NCBI RefSeq assembly: GCF_024609325.1
Contig: NZ_JANHMQ010000001.1
Coordinates: 744,001 to 808,000 of the forward strand
Direction of reading: 5' to 3'
From: Geothrix fuzhouensis
Lineage (GTDB): Bacteria; Acidobacteriota; Holophagae; Holophagales; Holophagaceae
DNA length: 64,000 nucleotides
Shown: positions 56,571 to 64,000 of the stretch, piece after piece
How positions within the stretch are numbered: the first letter of the stretch is position 1
How the letters are laid out: every line of letters starts with the position of its first letter
Notes under the pieces: model-generated
Seen by the model: only the letters and a program-made list of their open reading frames with translations
Databases searched by the model: none
Told to the model about the DNA's origin: nothing
Position numbers and translations under genes: made by a program

Positions 56571-57863
56571 ATGTCCCTCCTCGTGAAGAACGTCCGCCTT
56601 GTGGATCCTGCGCAGAACCTGGATGGGCCGGGAGAGCTGCTGGTGGTGGAGGGGGCGGTGGCGGCCATCGGGACAGATCTGGAGCGCGATCCGCTGGCGG
56701 TGGGGGCCGAAGTCCTGGATGGCGGAGGCGCGGTCCTGGCGCCGGGCTTCGTGGATCTGCACGTGCACTTCCGCGAGCCGGGGCAGACCCGCAAGGAGAG
56801 CATTGAGACTGGCAGCCGGGCGGCGGTGGCCGGGGGCTTCAGCTCGGTCTGCGCCATGGCCAACACCAAGCCCGTGAACGACAGCGTGGCCATCACCGAG
56901 ATGATGCTCGCCCGCGCCGCCAAGGCGAACCTCTGCCGCTACTTCCCCATCGGCACCGTCAGCCGCGAAATGAAGGGCGAGGAACTGGCGGACATGGGCA
57001 CCCTGAAGGCTGCGGGCTGTGTGGCTTTTTCGGATGACGGCCTGCCCATCGGCAACGCCTCCCTCATGCGCCGAGCCCTCGAATACACACGGTGGCTCGA
57101 GGTGCCCGTGGTGGCCCACGAGGAAGACAAGGAACTGGCGGGCAAGGGCTACATGCACGAGGGCGCGGTGAGCGCCTCGCTCGGCTGCCTGGGCATCCCC
57201 GCGGCGGCGGAGGAGGCCATGGTGGCCCGTGACATCGTCTTGGTCGAACATACAGGCGGCCATCTGCACTTGGCCCACCTCAGCACCAAGGGTTCCCTGC
57301 GCATGGTGCGCGAGGCCAAAGCCCGCGGTCTTGCCGTCACTTGCGAAGTGACGCCGCACCACTTCGCCTTGTCGGACAAGGAGCTGATGAAGTTCGACAG
57401 CGACTACAAAATGAACCCCCCGCTGCGCACCGAGGCCGATATCCAGGCCGTGCTGGAGGCCATCGCCGACGGCACCGTGGACGCCATCGCTACGGACCAC
57501 GCCCCCCACGGCTGGGACGACAAGGAAGTGGAACTGCCCATCGCCGCCTTTGGCGTCATCGGTCTGGAAACTGCCCTGCCCCTCACGCTTGAGTTGCTGG
57601 TGAACCGGAAGGTCATCAGTCTGGCCAAGGCCATCAGCCTCCTCTCCTGGGAGCCTGCCAAGGTCTTCCACCTGGACCGCCGTGGCCTCGGCAGCCTGAA
57701 GTCCGGCGCCCCTGCCGACTTCGTGCTCTTCGATCCCGACGCCAAGGTCCAGGTGGATCGGGCCTTCATCCAATCCAAGTCCTACAACACCCCGTTCAAG
57801 GGCTGGGCTTTGCCAGGGAAGATTCTCGGTACCTGGGTGGGCGGCGAGAGGATGTGGGGTTGA
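56571..57863 (+). CDS. pyrC: Dihydroorotase PyrC
   Basis: 430 residues, the long (type I) form. LVDLHVHFREPG-type metal motif (FVDLHVHFREPGQTRKES), ANTKPVNDS, CVAFSDDGLP, LHLAHLSTKGSL, CEVTPHHFALSD, KMNPPLRTEAD and ATDHAPHG are all in place. It closes carbamoyl aspartate to dihydroorotate in pyrimidine synthesis. GGAG stands six bases before the ATG at 56571; the frame is open to 56526, but that part has no family similarity. A GxxExxY element ends about 50 bases upstream, so the promoter may lie in or next to it. Confidence 0.95.
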   Translation: MSLLVKNVRLVDPAQNLDGPGELLVVEGAVAAIGTDLERDPLAVGAEVLDGGGAVLAPGFVDLHVHFREPGQTRKESIETGSRAAVAGGFSSVCAMANTKPVNDSVAITEMMLARAAKANLCRYFPIGTVSREMKGEELADMGTLKAAGCVAFSDDGLPIGNASLMRRALEYTRWLEVPVVAHEEDKELAGKGYMHEGAVSASLGCLGIPAAAEEAMVARDIVLVEHTGGHLHLAHLSTKGSLRMVREAKARGLAVTCEVTPHHFALSDKELMKFDSDYKMNPPLRTEADIQAVLEAIADGTVDAIATDHAPHGWDDKEVELPIAAFGVIGLETALPLTLELLVNRKVISLAKAISLLSWEPAKVFHLDRRGLGSLKSGAPADFVLFDPDAKVQVDRAFIQSKSYNTPFKGWALPGKILGTWVGGERMWG

Positions 57864-57981
57864 TGAACGGCCGCATCAATCCCATTCACCTGTTCAGGTA
57901 ATCCCGCTGTCAGGTCAGAGGACTTACCTCATCCATCGTCAAGCCTCACCTCAGATCACTCGGACTTCAGCGGGGGCTGTT

Positions 57982-58398
57982 TTGAAACATTCGCCAGAAA
58001 TGAACCATCCGAAGCCTTCCTCCAAAAGCTTTTCTCCCGCAGGCCTTGGTGTCCAATGCCTGCGATGTGAGGGCGCGGGCCACCTCTCCATGGATTGCGA
58101 TCTCTGCAGTGGCAGAGGCGTGGTGGTGCTGAGTTGCCGAAAATGTTCCGGGTCAGGCACCTATTCCCAAGAGTCGGGTCCATGCTCTCGGTGCAACGCG
58201 AAAGGCCTGCTCCCTGATGGTGCTAAATGCCCGCGCTGCAAGGGGAGCAAGACACAGAAGGCGTTCTCTTCTACCTGCGCGAAGTGTTCAGGCAGTGGTT
58301 CCGTCAATCTTCCCTGCAAGAAATGCCATGGAAGTCTAAAAATCGTAGCTATTTGCAAAACATGCAATGGCACAGGTATTTATCGACGGGAACCGTGA
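57982..58398 (+). CDS. Cysteine-rich protein with eight CxxCxGxG-type zinc motifs
   Basis: 138 residues from a TTG start; an ATG at 58000 is an alternative. About 115 residues consist of DnaJ-type zinc knuckles: CLRCEGAG, CDLCSGRG, CRKCSGSG, CSRCNAKG, CPRCKGSK, CAKCSGSG, CKKCHGSL and CKTCNGTG. No J-domain or substrate-binding domain is present. Pairs of such motifs usually bind one zinc, so up to four zinc ions are expected. It could act in protein or thiol binding; its role is unknown. An attC-like site begins three bases after its stop, which raises the possibility of a gene cassette. Confidence 0.8.
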   Translation: MKHSPEMNHPKPSSKSFSPAGLGVQCLRCEGAGHLSMDCDLCSGRGVVVLSCRKCSGSGTYSQESGPCSRCNAKGLLPDGAKCPRCKGSKTQKAFSSTCAKCSGSGSVNLPCKKCHGSLKIVAICKTCNGTGIYRREP

Positions 58399-58401
58399 GC
58401 A

Positions 58402-58446
58402 GCCTAACCCTCCGCTCGACTTAGACCCAGCCTTTAGCGGTTAGGC
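58402..58446 (+). other. attC-like recombination site (45 bases)
   Basis: GCCTAAC (fits RYYYAAC) at 58402-58408 and GTTAGGC (fits GTTRRRY) at 58440-58446 are exact reverse complements. CGCT/AGCG inside them adds a second arm pair. The site begins three bases after a stop codon, as integron attC sites do. It is shorter than most attC sites, its central region is not a good palindrome, and no integrase or second site is seen. Confidence 0.4.
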
Positions 58447-58617
58447 CCTTTCTTCCCGGGAATCCCTGCAATCGTTTCGGCCGCGGCGGGCTTGATCAGC
58501 TTCTTTCGTCAGGCCTTGCAAGGTTCTTCCTCGGGCAAAGGTTTCCCATCTTTATTGGTCGAACCGCTCGAAAAGCCTATGTTCTGGAACGGCGATCACC
58601 AAACGAAGGAGGGAGAT

Positions 58618-58842
58618 ATGAAAAATTATCACCTCGCCAAGGAAGGAAACGCCTGGAGCCTCAAGCCCGAAGGAGGCAGCCGGTCCGTTGTCCATGCCGC
58701 GACCAAGACCGACGCGATCGGGCAGACGAGGGCGTACATGCAGCATCACCCGGGCTCGGTGAAGATCCATAAAGAGAACGGCCAGATCCAGGAAGAGCGG
58801 ACGTACCCAAGGTCCGCTGACCCCAAACACACCAAGGGCTGA
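58618..58842 (+). CDS. DUF2188-family small protein
   Basis: 74 residues: NYHLAKEGNAWSLKPEGGSRSVVHAATKTDAIGQTRAYMQHHPGSVKIHKENGQIQEERTYPRSADP. This is the DUF2188 pattern of a small beta-alpha protein ending in an R-x-YP motif. Function is unknown; the family is scattered and often found in accessory DNA. A strong AAGGAGGGA precedes the ATG. It lies downstream of the attC-like site. Confidence 0.85.
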   Translation: MKNYHLAKEGNAWSLKPEGGSRSVVHAATKTDAIGQTRAYMQHHPGSVKIHKENGQIQEERTYPRSADPKHTKG

Positions 58843-58950
58843 GGCCTGACCACACCCACAGCGCCGACCCGGCATGAACAGCAGGTTTGTCTGGTGTAAT
58901 CCAGGTTCCCTGTTTGCAGCCAGAATCTGGACCTCCGCTACCCTGGAGTC

Positions 58951-59427
58951 ATGTCTCTGCTGCTTCGCCCGGCCCGCCCCTCGGACTTCCTGGTGCTGGC
59001 CGCCTGGGTCCCAGACGCCGCCGCCTGCAGACGCTGGGCGGGCCCCCTAGTGCCTTTCCCTTTCGCGCCGGAGCACCTGGAAGGCCTGCTGGAGGCTCAG
59101 GAACGGCCCAGTTACGGGCTCTGGGAAGACGGGTCGGCCCTCGTTGCCTTCGGCCAGTACTGGGTTCAGGCGCCGGGCCACGCGCACCTGGGGCGTATCC
59201 TCGTGGCGCCTGCGGCCCGGGGCCGGGGACTGGGCCGCGAACTCTGCCACCACCTCATGGGCGAGGCCTTTCGCGCCAGTGGCGCCAGGGTCCTCACCCT
59301 CCGCGTCTACCGGGACAACACCGTGGCCCAGGCCCTCTACACGAGCCTCGGGTTCCGGCCGGTGGCCTCCGAGTGCACGAACGAATCTCTCTTCCTAGAG
59401 GCCCCGGTTTACCCTTCCGCCGGATAA
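58951..59427 (+). CDS. GNAT-family N-acetyltransferase
   Basis: 158 residues. It begins LLLRPARPSDFLVLAAWVPD, and the acetyl-CoA-binding motif is seen in LGRILVAPAARGRGLGRELCHHLM (the RGRGLG pyrophosphate loop). LTLRVYRDNTVAQALYTSLGFRPV is the usual last helix. The substrate is unknown. It has its own ATG with only a weak ribosome-binding site close by. It belongs to a run of small monocistronic accessory genes. Confidence 0.88.
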   Translation: MSLLLRPARPSDFLVLAAWVPDAAACRRWAGPLVPFPFAPEHLEGLLEAQERPSYGLWEDGSALVAFGQYWVQAPGHAHLGRILVAPAARGRGLGRELCHHLMGEAFRASGARVLTLRVYRDNTVAQALYTSLGFRPVASECTNESLFLEAPVYPSAG

Positions 59428-59474
59428 CCAGGCCGCGCCAAGCTGACATAGGCCGGAACGCTGGAGGTAACCGC

Positions 59475-59840
59475 ATGCGCCCCACCCCGAAACAGCTCGT
59501 GGCAGTCTGGGTCGAGGCCTTCAACCGCGGCGATGCGGCGGCCTTGGCGGCCATGTACCACGTGGAAGCGGTGAATCATCAGGTGACGGAGACACCGGTG
59601 GTGGGCCGGCCTGCCATCCAGGCCATGTTCCAGCGGGAGTTCGCGGCAGCGAAAATGGTCTGCCTCGTCGAAAACCTCTTCGAGGATGGCGAGTGGGCCA
59701 TTCTCGAATGGCAGGATCCTCTGGGCCTGCGCGGCTGTGGCTTCTTCCGGGTGGTCGACGGGCTGATCGTCTTCCAGCGTGGCTACTGGGACAAGCTCAC
59801 CTTCCTGCGCCAGCATGGTCTGCCCATCCCGAGGGATTGA
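59475..59840 (+). CDS. SnoaL/NTF2-like protein
   Basis: 121 residues. The alpha+beta cone pattern is seen in LVAVWVEAFNRGDAAALAAMYHVEAVNHQV, PVVGRPAIQAMFQREFAAAKMVCLVENLFEDGEWAILEWQDP and CGFFRVVDGLIVFQRGYWDKLTFL. Such proteins are small polyketide-cyclase- or steroid-isomerase-like enzymes or binding proteins; the role here is not known. GGAGG stands before the ATG at 59475, which lies 48 bases after the GNAT gene. Confidence 0.82.
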   Translation: MRPTPKQLVAVWVEAFNRGDAAALAAMYHVEAVNHQVTETPVVGRPAIQAMFQREFAAAKMVCLVENLFEDGEWAILEWQDPLGLRGCGFFRVVDGLIVFQRGYWDKLTFLRQHGLPIPRD

Positions 59841-59905
59841 AGGCGGTCGGGAAGTGGGACACAATCGCCCCGGCCCAGCGGACCGATCTTTGACGCCAGG
59901 GACCT

Positions 59906-60061
59906 TTATCGGGGTTTCTCCGCGCTCAACGCTGGGTTGCCGACTGTTCGCGGAGTTGGCGCCACCGCGGCAGAGGCCGCGAGGACAGCCTTCTTCAAGT
60001 TCGGACGGATAGCCACATGCGCGGCTTCGGCCCGGTCCTGGTCGGCTCTGGCCTCAGCCTA
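59906..60061 (-). other. In-frame continuation of the TPR gene beyond a TAG stop
   Basis: Reading past the TAG (60061-60059) in the same frame gives 50 more residues (AEARADQDRAEAAHVAIRPN, then LKKAVLAASAAVAPTPRT) up to a TAA at 59908-59906. The text completes the last TPR: the TAG stands where consensus has Tyr in G-x-Y-x-E-A. A single Tyr-codon change would explain it. Confidence 0.6.
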
Positions 60062-60739
60062 AGCCCCCATCTCCCACTGGAGGCTGATGAGGTTGTTCCA
60101 GGCGTTCGCATGGGCCCGATCCTGCCGCACAGCCAAGCGGTATCGGGCCATGGCCTCGCCCTTGCGACCCAGGCGGTAGAGGCAATTGCCGTGCAGGAAG
60201 TGGTAATCCGCAGGAATCTCAAAGGGGTTTTCAGATTTATAAATATTTCCCTTTTTGGCCTCGAGGAAGGCCAGGTGGCTTTGCTTGACCTGGAAAAGGT
60301 TCGCCGAGCAGCCCGAAGGATCCACCCCTCGGGCATACAGGTTGTCGAGACTGGATTGGGTGGCCACCTCCTCGGCTTCCGCCTGGGCCGCCAGTGCCGC
60401 TATTTCGTCGCGGTACTTTCGATCCAGCTCCGCCAGGCTGCGCTCGGAACGGTCGAGATGGCTCAGTGCCCCCTCGAAATCACGATCCTCGTAGGCCATC
60501 CGGGCCAGGAGGTAGTGGGCCTCGAAATGATCCGGCACCTGGCTCAGACAGGGTTCCAGAAGGCGCCGGGCCTCCTTGAAATGGTGGACGGCCACTTCGT
60601 GAGTGGTGCGCTCCACTTGGCCGTTCAGGGCGTTGTATCGAAGGAATATCGTGGTGTCACCAGCTGGCTCAGACCCCGTACCCAAGGTCGTGGCCAGAAA
60701 ACCCAGAAGGAGGGTGAGCGCACGGGAGCCAAAGGGCAT
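60059..60739 (-). CDS. Secreted TPR protein, probably C-terminally truncated
   Basis: 226 residues. A signal peptide (LTLLLGFLATTLGTGS) precedes TPR repeats: EARRLLEPCLSQVPDHFEAHYLLARMAYEDRDFEGALSHLDRSERSL (about 50-95) and YHFLHGNCLYRLGRKGEAMARYRLAVRQDRAHANAWNNLISLQWEMGA at the end. The protein stops inside a TPR (QWEMGA, then TAG), and the same frame continues sensibly for 50 codons. It is likely periplasmic and works in protein binding. The start at 60739 has AGAGG upstream and gives the signal peptide. It follows the membrane regulator gene by 55 bases on the same strand. Confidence 0.75.
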   Translation of the reverse strand: MPFGSRALTLLLGFLATTLGTGSEPAGDTTIFLRYNALNGQVERTTHEVAVHHFKEARRLLEPCLSQVPDHFEAHYLLARMAYEDRDFEGALSHLDRSERSLAELDRKYRDEIAALAAQAEAEEVATQSSLDNLYARGVDPSGCSANLFQVKQSHLAFLEAKKGNIYKSENPFEIPADYHFLHGNCLYRLGRKGEAMARYRLAVRQDRAHANAWNNLISLQWEMGA

Positions 60740-60794
60740 GAAGACCTCTTGGGTGAGTTTCCGCCAGTCTACAGCTTGCGATCCGGTTGCAGAG

Positions 60795-61673
60795 TCAAGG
60801 CGCGGCCATGGACCGAGGGCCCTCGGTGACCCGAGAGGTAAGGTAGGCGGCGATGGAGCGATGGGCATCATGCAGATCCTCGGCAGCCACAAGAAACACC
60901 TGGTCGCCGCGGCTGCCACCCTGGGCATCCCTCAGGCTCACGGTGACGCGATAGCCCTGGGTTTCCCGGGCCAGGGTCCAGGTGAGAATTTGTGTCTCCG
61001 CAGGTGATGGTTCAGTCCCTGTGGCTATGTTTTCGACAGCCTGAACCTTCAACTTGGGTACGGCGGCCAAATCCTGGGTTACCTGCCGGGACAGGGCAGA
61101 GGCGAAGTAGTCCACGGCGGGATCGCCCGTTACATTCACCAGGGGTGAGACCAGGAGAGGAATCGGCTTGGGCCTCATGACCCCCCACAACATGACACCT
61201 GCGCCCAGCAGGCCCAGTCCCAGGGCGGCCCCGAGCCAAAGTTTCCGCGGGATCCGAAGCCAGCCACCCTGGACCACCGGATACACACTGGAACCCGAAG
61301 GCGGCCGGAAGACCGGCATCGGGAAGGATCCGGAAAGGGGAGGTGCCTTCCCCGGCAGGGGGAGCACCTTCCCCAGGAAGCGGTAGCCTTTGCGCGGCAC
61401 CGTCTCGATGAAGAGGGGCCGCTCGGCGGAGTCCCCCAGCACCTGTCGCAGGCGCCAGGCCGCCGCGTTGAGGCCATCCTCGAAGCCCACATGGACATCT
61501 CCGCCCCAGACCCGTTTCTGGAGTTCCTCGCGCGCTACCAACTGCCCGGGCCGCTCCAGCAGACAGAGCAGCAACTTGAGCGGCTGCTCCTGGATGCGCA
61601 CGCACTCCTCACCCTTCCAGAGTTCACCGGTGACGGGGTCCAGCTCGAATCCGCCAAACGCCAATCGCGTCAT
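60795..61673 (-). CDS. ToxR/CadC-like membrane transcriptional regulator
   Basis: 292 residues. The N-terminal 100 residues form an OmpR-type winged helix: FGGFELDPVTGELWKGEE, LKLLLCLLERPGQLVAREELQKRVWGGDVHVGFEDGLNAAAWRLRQVLGD and FIETVPRKGYRFLGKV. A membrane segment (about 145-166, LWLGAALGLGLLGAGVMLWGVM) follows. The periplasmic part, PLLVSPLVNVTGDPAVDYFASALSRQVTQDLA, looks like the sensor or TolB/FlgO-type domain seen in Acidobacteria regulators. The start at 61673 begins the winged helix; longer frames upstream look unrelated. It likely controls nearby genes, e.g. the TPR gene or the divergent gene at 61943; this is inferred. Confidence 0.82.
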   Translation of the reverse strand: MTRLAFGGFELDPVTGELWKGEECVRIQEQPLKLLLCLLERPGQLVAREELQKRVWGGDVHVGFEDGLNAAAWRLRQVLGDSAERPLFIETVPRKGYRFLGKVLPLPGKAPPLSGSFPMPVFRPPSGSSVYPVVQGGWLRIPRKLWLGAALGLGLLGAGVMLWGVMRPKPIPLLVSPLVNVTGDPAVDYFASALSRQVTQDLAAVPKLKVQAVENIATGTEPSPAETQILTWTLARETQGYRVTVSLRDAQGGSRGDQVFLVAAEDLHDAHRSIAAYLTSRVTEGPRSMAAP

Positions 61674-61942
61674 GCAGCACCCCAGGGCGCCCCGAAAGTA
61701 TGGGGCCACTGAAACCAGGTTCAAGAATCGGACCTCACGGGGCTCTAACCGCCGGCTCTCCGGGGGACCTTCCTCCTCATTCAAACCGAGCAGGCCCTTT
61801 GCAAGCCGCCAGAGATCACCGGTTACACCGTCAGCCACCGGTCATGGCGCGGTGAGGCGACTTGGCCAAGGTTTTCACTCGCCGCAGCCTCCGGCTCGGC
61901 ACCACCTGGGCCCGGCTGGGTCCCCTTCCACGGAGGTGTTTC

Positions 61943-62503
61943 ATGTTCCGCCCCACCACCCTACTTGCCCTGGCAGCCCTCTCCACCTCCCTCGTCGCCG
62001 AGGACTTCGGCCCGGTGGTGAAGGCGGCGGGCCTCATCTTCCAGGGGAAAACCCACTTCGGGGTCGTTTGCGATATGGGTCGTAGCCAGGATCTGTTGGC
62101 AGATCTCCAGCGAGCCATTCCTGAAGGCTCCACCCTCACCGTGGTCGATGCGCGCCATCCCATGCAGGTAGGTGCTGCCGGCGCTGTGATCAGGCAACGG
62201 GGAGTCCAGTTGCTGGCCTTGCTGCCCCGTGACCCCCTGGTTCGTGACGGTTCTGCCTACGCCACCGGTCTCGTGAAACAGCTCACCGGTGCCGTCCCCG
62301 CCTTTGGTACCACCCCAGCGGCCCTCAAGAACGGCTGCGTCATGGCCATGGGCCAGGCCACCAACTGGGAGCTGCTGTTCAACCCCAAGCTGCTGGATCT
62401 TGACCTGCAGCGGGGCGTCATCGAAGACATCACCATCACCCCCTGGCAGAACGGCACCAAGGGTGGGCCCGCCACCCTGGACCTGGTGTTCCAGTACAAA
62501 TAA
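61943..62503 (+). CDS. Exported protein of unknown function
   Basis: 186 residues. A signal peptide (TTLLALAALSTSLVA) is followed by a compact alpha/beta sequence (FGVVCDMGRSQDLLADLQRAIPEGSTLTVVDARH, QRGVQLLALLPRDPLVRDG, LKNGCVMAMGQATNWELLFNPKLLDLDLQRG). No family is recognised. GGAGG stands before the ATG at 61943, which rules out the longer frame from 61862. It is divergent from the ToxR-like regulator over 269 bases and ends at a strong hairpin. Its substrate or partner cannot be named from sequence. Confidence 0.7.
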   Translation: MFRPTTLLALAALSTSLVAEDFGPVVKAAGLIFQGKTHFGVVCDMGRSQDLLADLQRAIPEGSTLTVVDARHPMQVGAAGAVIRQRGVQLLALLPRDPLVRDGSAYATGLVKQLTGAVPAFGTTPAALKNGCVMAMGQATNWELLFNPKLLDLDLQRGVIEDITITPWQNGTKGGPATLDLVFQYK

Positions 62504-62519
62504 GCGATGGTCCTGCCCT

Positions 62520-62547
62520 GAAGCGCCCCGCCCCGTCGGGGCGCTTC
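62520..62547. terminator. Hairpin between the exported protein and the TPR signalling gene
   Basis: A perfect 11-bp stem (gaagcgccccg / cggggcgcttc) with loop ccccgt. It directly abuts the stop of the minus-strand gene and lies 17 bases after the plus-strand stop, so it can serve both. Confidence 0.75.
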
Positions 62548-64000
62548 TCATGGAACCAACCGCGAGGCCTCTGCGATGCGCCCGTGCAGGTCGTCCAGGG
62601 GGCCAGACAGATAATCCGGGAGGTCCCCCCGGATCCGGGCCTGATCGAGCTGCCTGGCCACCATGGCCGCGCCGTTCCGGGAGGCCAGGAGAATCCTCGC
62701 GAAGCGGGGATCACGGCGAAGATGCTGCATCTCTGGATTGGTCAGGAGCCAATCCAGGCAGGGAGGGTTACCCATGTCCACGCTCCGCAAGAGGAGCCGC
62801 AAGGCGTCGTCAGTCAGGCCCGCCTTGACGAGGTAGGGAGCGTTGAACAGCACTTCGTTCCCGATGTCGATGGCCCGCATCTTGGGGCCCAGCCAGCGGG
62901 CCCGCATGGACTTCGCGAGAATCCGGGCCTCCGCCTCCTTCCCGCGGTCCACCGCGCACCAGAACCGGATCGTCCTATCGACCGGCATCTCCAGGCGCGC
63001 GATGTGCGCCTCCACCTCGGCCGGCCGGCCCAATCGTGCCAGGGCGTAAGGCCGGACTGTGTGGTTGAGCAGCACGTGCCCCGGTTCCCTCAGGAGGGCC
63101 CGATCCGCGATGGCGAGGGCCTCCTCCGCGCGTCCCATCCAGGCCAAGCCAAGCGCCACGAAGGCGGGTCCCGTGAGATCCATGGGATCCAGTTCCATGG
63201 ACCGTCGCCCACCCGCGATGAAGAGCCCCACCGACCCCGGCCCGGACAGGATGGTGGCCATGGTGATATGGACCTGGGCCTGGTTCGGGGCCAGGCACAC
63301 GCCCTTCACCGCGTATTCGACGGCCAGATCCGGATTCTCCCGCCGCCCCTGCACCTCCACAGCCCCCAGGAGGCTCCAGGCCAGCCCACTGCGGGAATCG
63401 ATGGCCAGGGCCCGCCGCGCCCACGTCGCTTCGAGCTGCCGCTCGGCTTCGCCCGCCTGGGCCGTGCCCGCCTCGTAGGAGCGCCATCCGTGCAGGCAGG
63501 CCAATTGCACCGCGGCCTCGCTGTTGCGCGGATCCAGGCGAAAGGCCTTCTCGAAGGCGGCTACGGCCTGATCGAAGTCCTGGCTCCGTCTCAGCGCCCG
63601 GTACCGATACAGGAAGTGCCGCCCTTCACCGAAAGCGAGCTCTCCCTCGGAGCCGGTGGTCGGCCGGGCGATGACCGGGCCGAGCCCTTCCTCCCGGGTC
63701 AGGGTCCGGGCCACGGCCTCGGCTGCATCGCGGACCAGGGTGTTGTAGTCCGCCTGGGTTCCTTCGTACTGATGCCCCCAGCGCACTTTCCAGGTCCGCG
63801 TATCCACCAGCTGCACGTTGAGGATCAGATGCTTGGCCTTCTTGGTGATGGTGGTCACGACCAAGTGGTCCGCGTGATAGGCCTCCGTGACCCGCGCCAA
63901 ATCCCCCTCCCACTTCTCCATCTGGAAACTGGAGGGCGGTGCCTTCGTGTCCAGGCCTTCCACTTTAGAGAGCAGCGTGGACAAGGTGTTGGGCACGGCA
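62548..64000 (-). CDS. TPR signalling protein, C-terminal part (partial)
   Basis: About 483 residues to the window edge, where the frame is still open; the GTG at 63996 is not a credible start. The first visible part, VTEAYHADHLVVTTITKKAKHLILNVQLVDTRTWKVRW, is a TolB/FlgO-like segment usual in CadC-like regulators, adenylate cyclases or Ser/Thr kinases of Acidobacteria. It is followed by TPR-like repeats (FDQAVAAFEKAFRLDPRNSEAAVQLACLHG, RRALAIDSRSGLAWSLLGAVEVQG, LGLAWMGRAEEALAIADRALLREPG). The N-terminal effector lies outside the window, so the enzyme class is open. Confidence 0.75.
   Translation of the reverse strand, partial: AVPNTLSTLLSKVEGLDTKAPPSSFQMEKWEGDLARVTEAYHADHLVVTTITKKAKHLILNVQLVDTRTWKVRWGHQYEGTQADYNTLVRDAAEAVARTLTREEGLGPVIARPTTGSEGELAFGEGRHFLYRYRALRRSQDFDQAVAAFEKAFRLDPRNSEAAVQLACLHGWRSYEAGTAQAGEAERQLEATWARRALAIDSRSGLAWSLLGAVEVQGRRENPDLAVEYAVKGVCLAPNQAQVHITMATILSGPGSVGLFIAGGRRSMELDPMDLTGPAFVALGLAWMGRAEEALAIADRALLREPGHVLLNHTVRPYALARLGRPAEVEAHIARLEMPVDRTIRFWCAVDRGKEAEARILAKSMRARWLGPKMRAIDIGNEVLFNAPYLVKAGLTDDALRLLLRSVDMGNPPCLDWLLTNPEMQHLRRDPRFARILLASRNGAAMVARQLDQARIRGDLPDYLSGPLDDLHGRIAEASRLVP

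Noticed and set aside
58951-59840. GNAT and SnoaL-like genes as further integron cassettes
   Set aside because: No GTTRRRY/RYYYAAC pair follows either stop codon.
60059-60061. TAG read as pyrrolysine
   Set aside because: No pyrrolysine genes are visible, and the position fits a one-base change of a Tyr codon better.

Overview
The window is a high-GC, gene-dense bacterial chromosome segment. Its mix of genes points to a Gram-negative, respiring bacterium: LPS-transport genes, a dehypoxanthine futalosine cyclase of the futalosine menaquinone route, membrane-anchored multiheme cytochromes of the CbcL type, a methylmalonyl-CoA mutase and a sigma-54 gene. This combination best fits Acidobacteriota of the Holophaga/Geothrix type. 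That placement is an inference from gene content; no rRNA or other marker is present to prove it.

Layout. 1-3877 (+): the distal part of a histidine operon, hisH(partial)-hisA-hisF-hisIE-hisZ-hisG, followed by a decayed short-repeat element. 4386-6186 (-): a Gre-like factor, mqnC and an unlisted 54-residue zinc-ribbon protein. 6241-6508: a MITE-like element with perfect 18-bp terminal inverted repeats. 6532-16978 (-): hpf, rpoN, lptB, a large Asp-box (BNR) repeat protein, an LptC/LptA-like fusion, recJ and accA. 17052-21008 (-): two paralogous DUF3857/transglutaminase proteins, one without the catalytic cysteine. 21097-27449 (+): a CoaE-TldD fusion, a macrodomain protein, TldE/PmbA, a methyltransferase and a phosphoglucomutase. 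27508-32523 (-): two tandem 11-heme cytochrome c/cytochrome b fusions bracketed by two small paralogous cytochromes, with a CRP-like palindrome upstream. 32633-38854: methylmalonyl-CoA mutase, an amidohydrolase, rpe and two secreted or membrane hypotheticals.

38838-50115 (-) is the most coherent unusual system: seven almost contiguous genes encoding a YfaA-like protein, a YfaT-like cysteine peptidase-type protein, a thioester-containing bacterial alpha-2-macroglobulin (YfaS-like), a YfaP-like protein, a penicillin-binding-type serine protein, an HExxH peptidase/SpoIID fusion and a GIY-YIG protein. It resembles the E. coli yfaP-Q-S-T-A locus, but it carries the CxEQ thioester motif and has the YfaQ-like functions apparently split over two genes. 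All the main products look exported, which suggests a periplasmic envelope-surveillance or protease-trapping system.

50237-57863 is mostly housekeeping (hutI, guaB, pyrC) mixed with a lipoprotein, an orphan peptide-type ABC ATPase and a TonB-like protein; an intact GxxExxY gene sits inside its own inverted short repeats between guaB and pyrC. 57982-59840 is an accessory stretch of small genes (an eight-motif CxxCxGxG zinc protein, DUF2188, GNAT, SnoaL-like). An attC-like site lies directly after the zinc-protein gene. 59906-64000 holds a TPR gene interrupted by an in-frame TAG, a ToxR/CadC-like membrane regulator, an exported hypothetical and a truncated signalling TPR protein. No tRNA, rRNA, CRISPR array or transposase gene was recognised.
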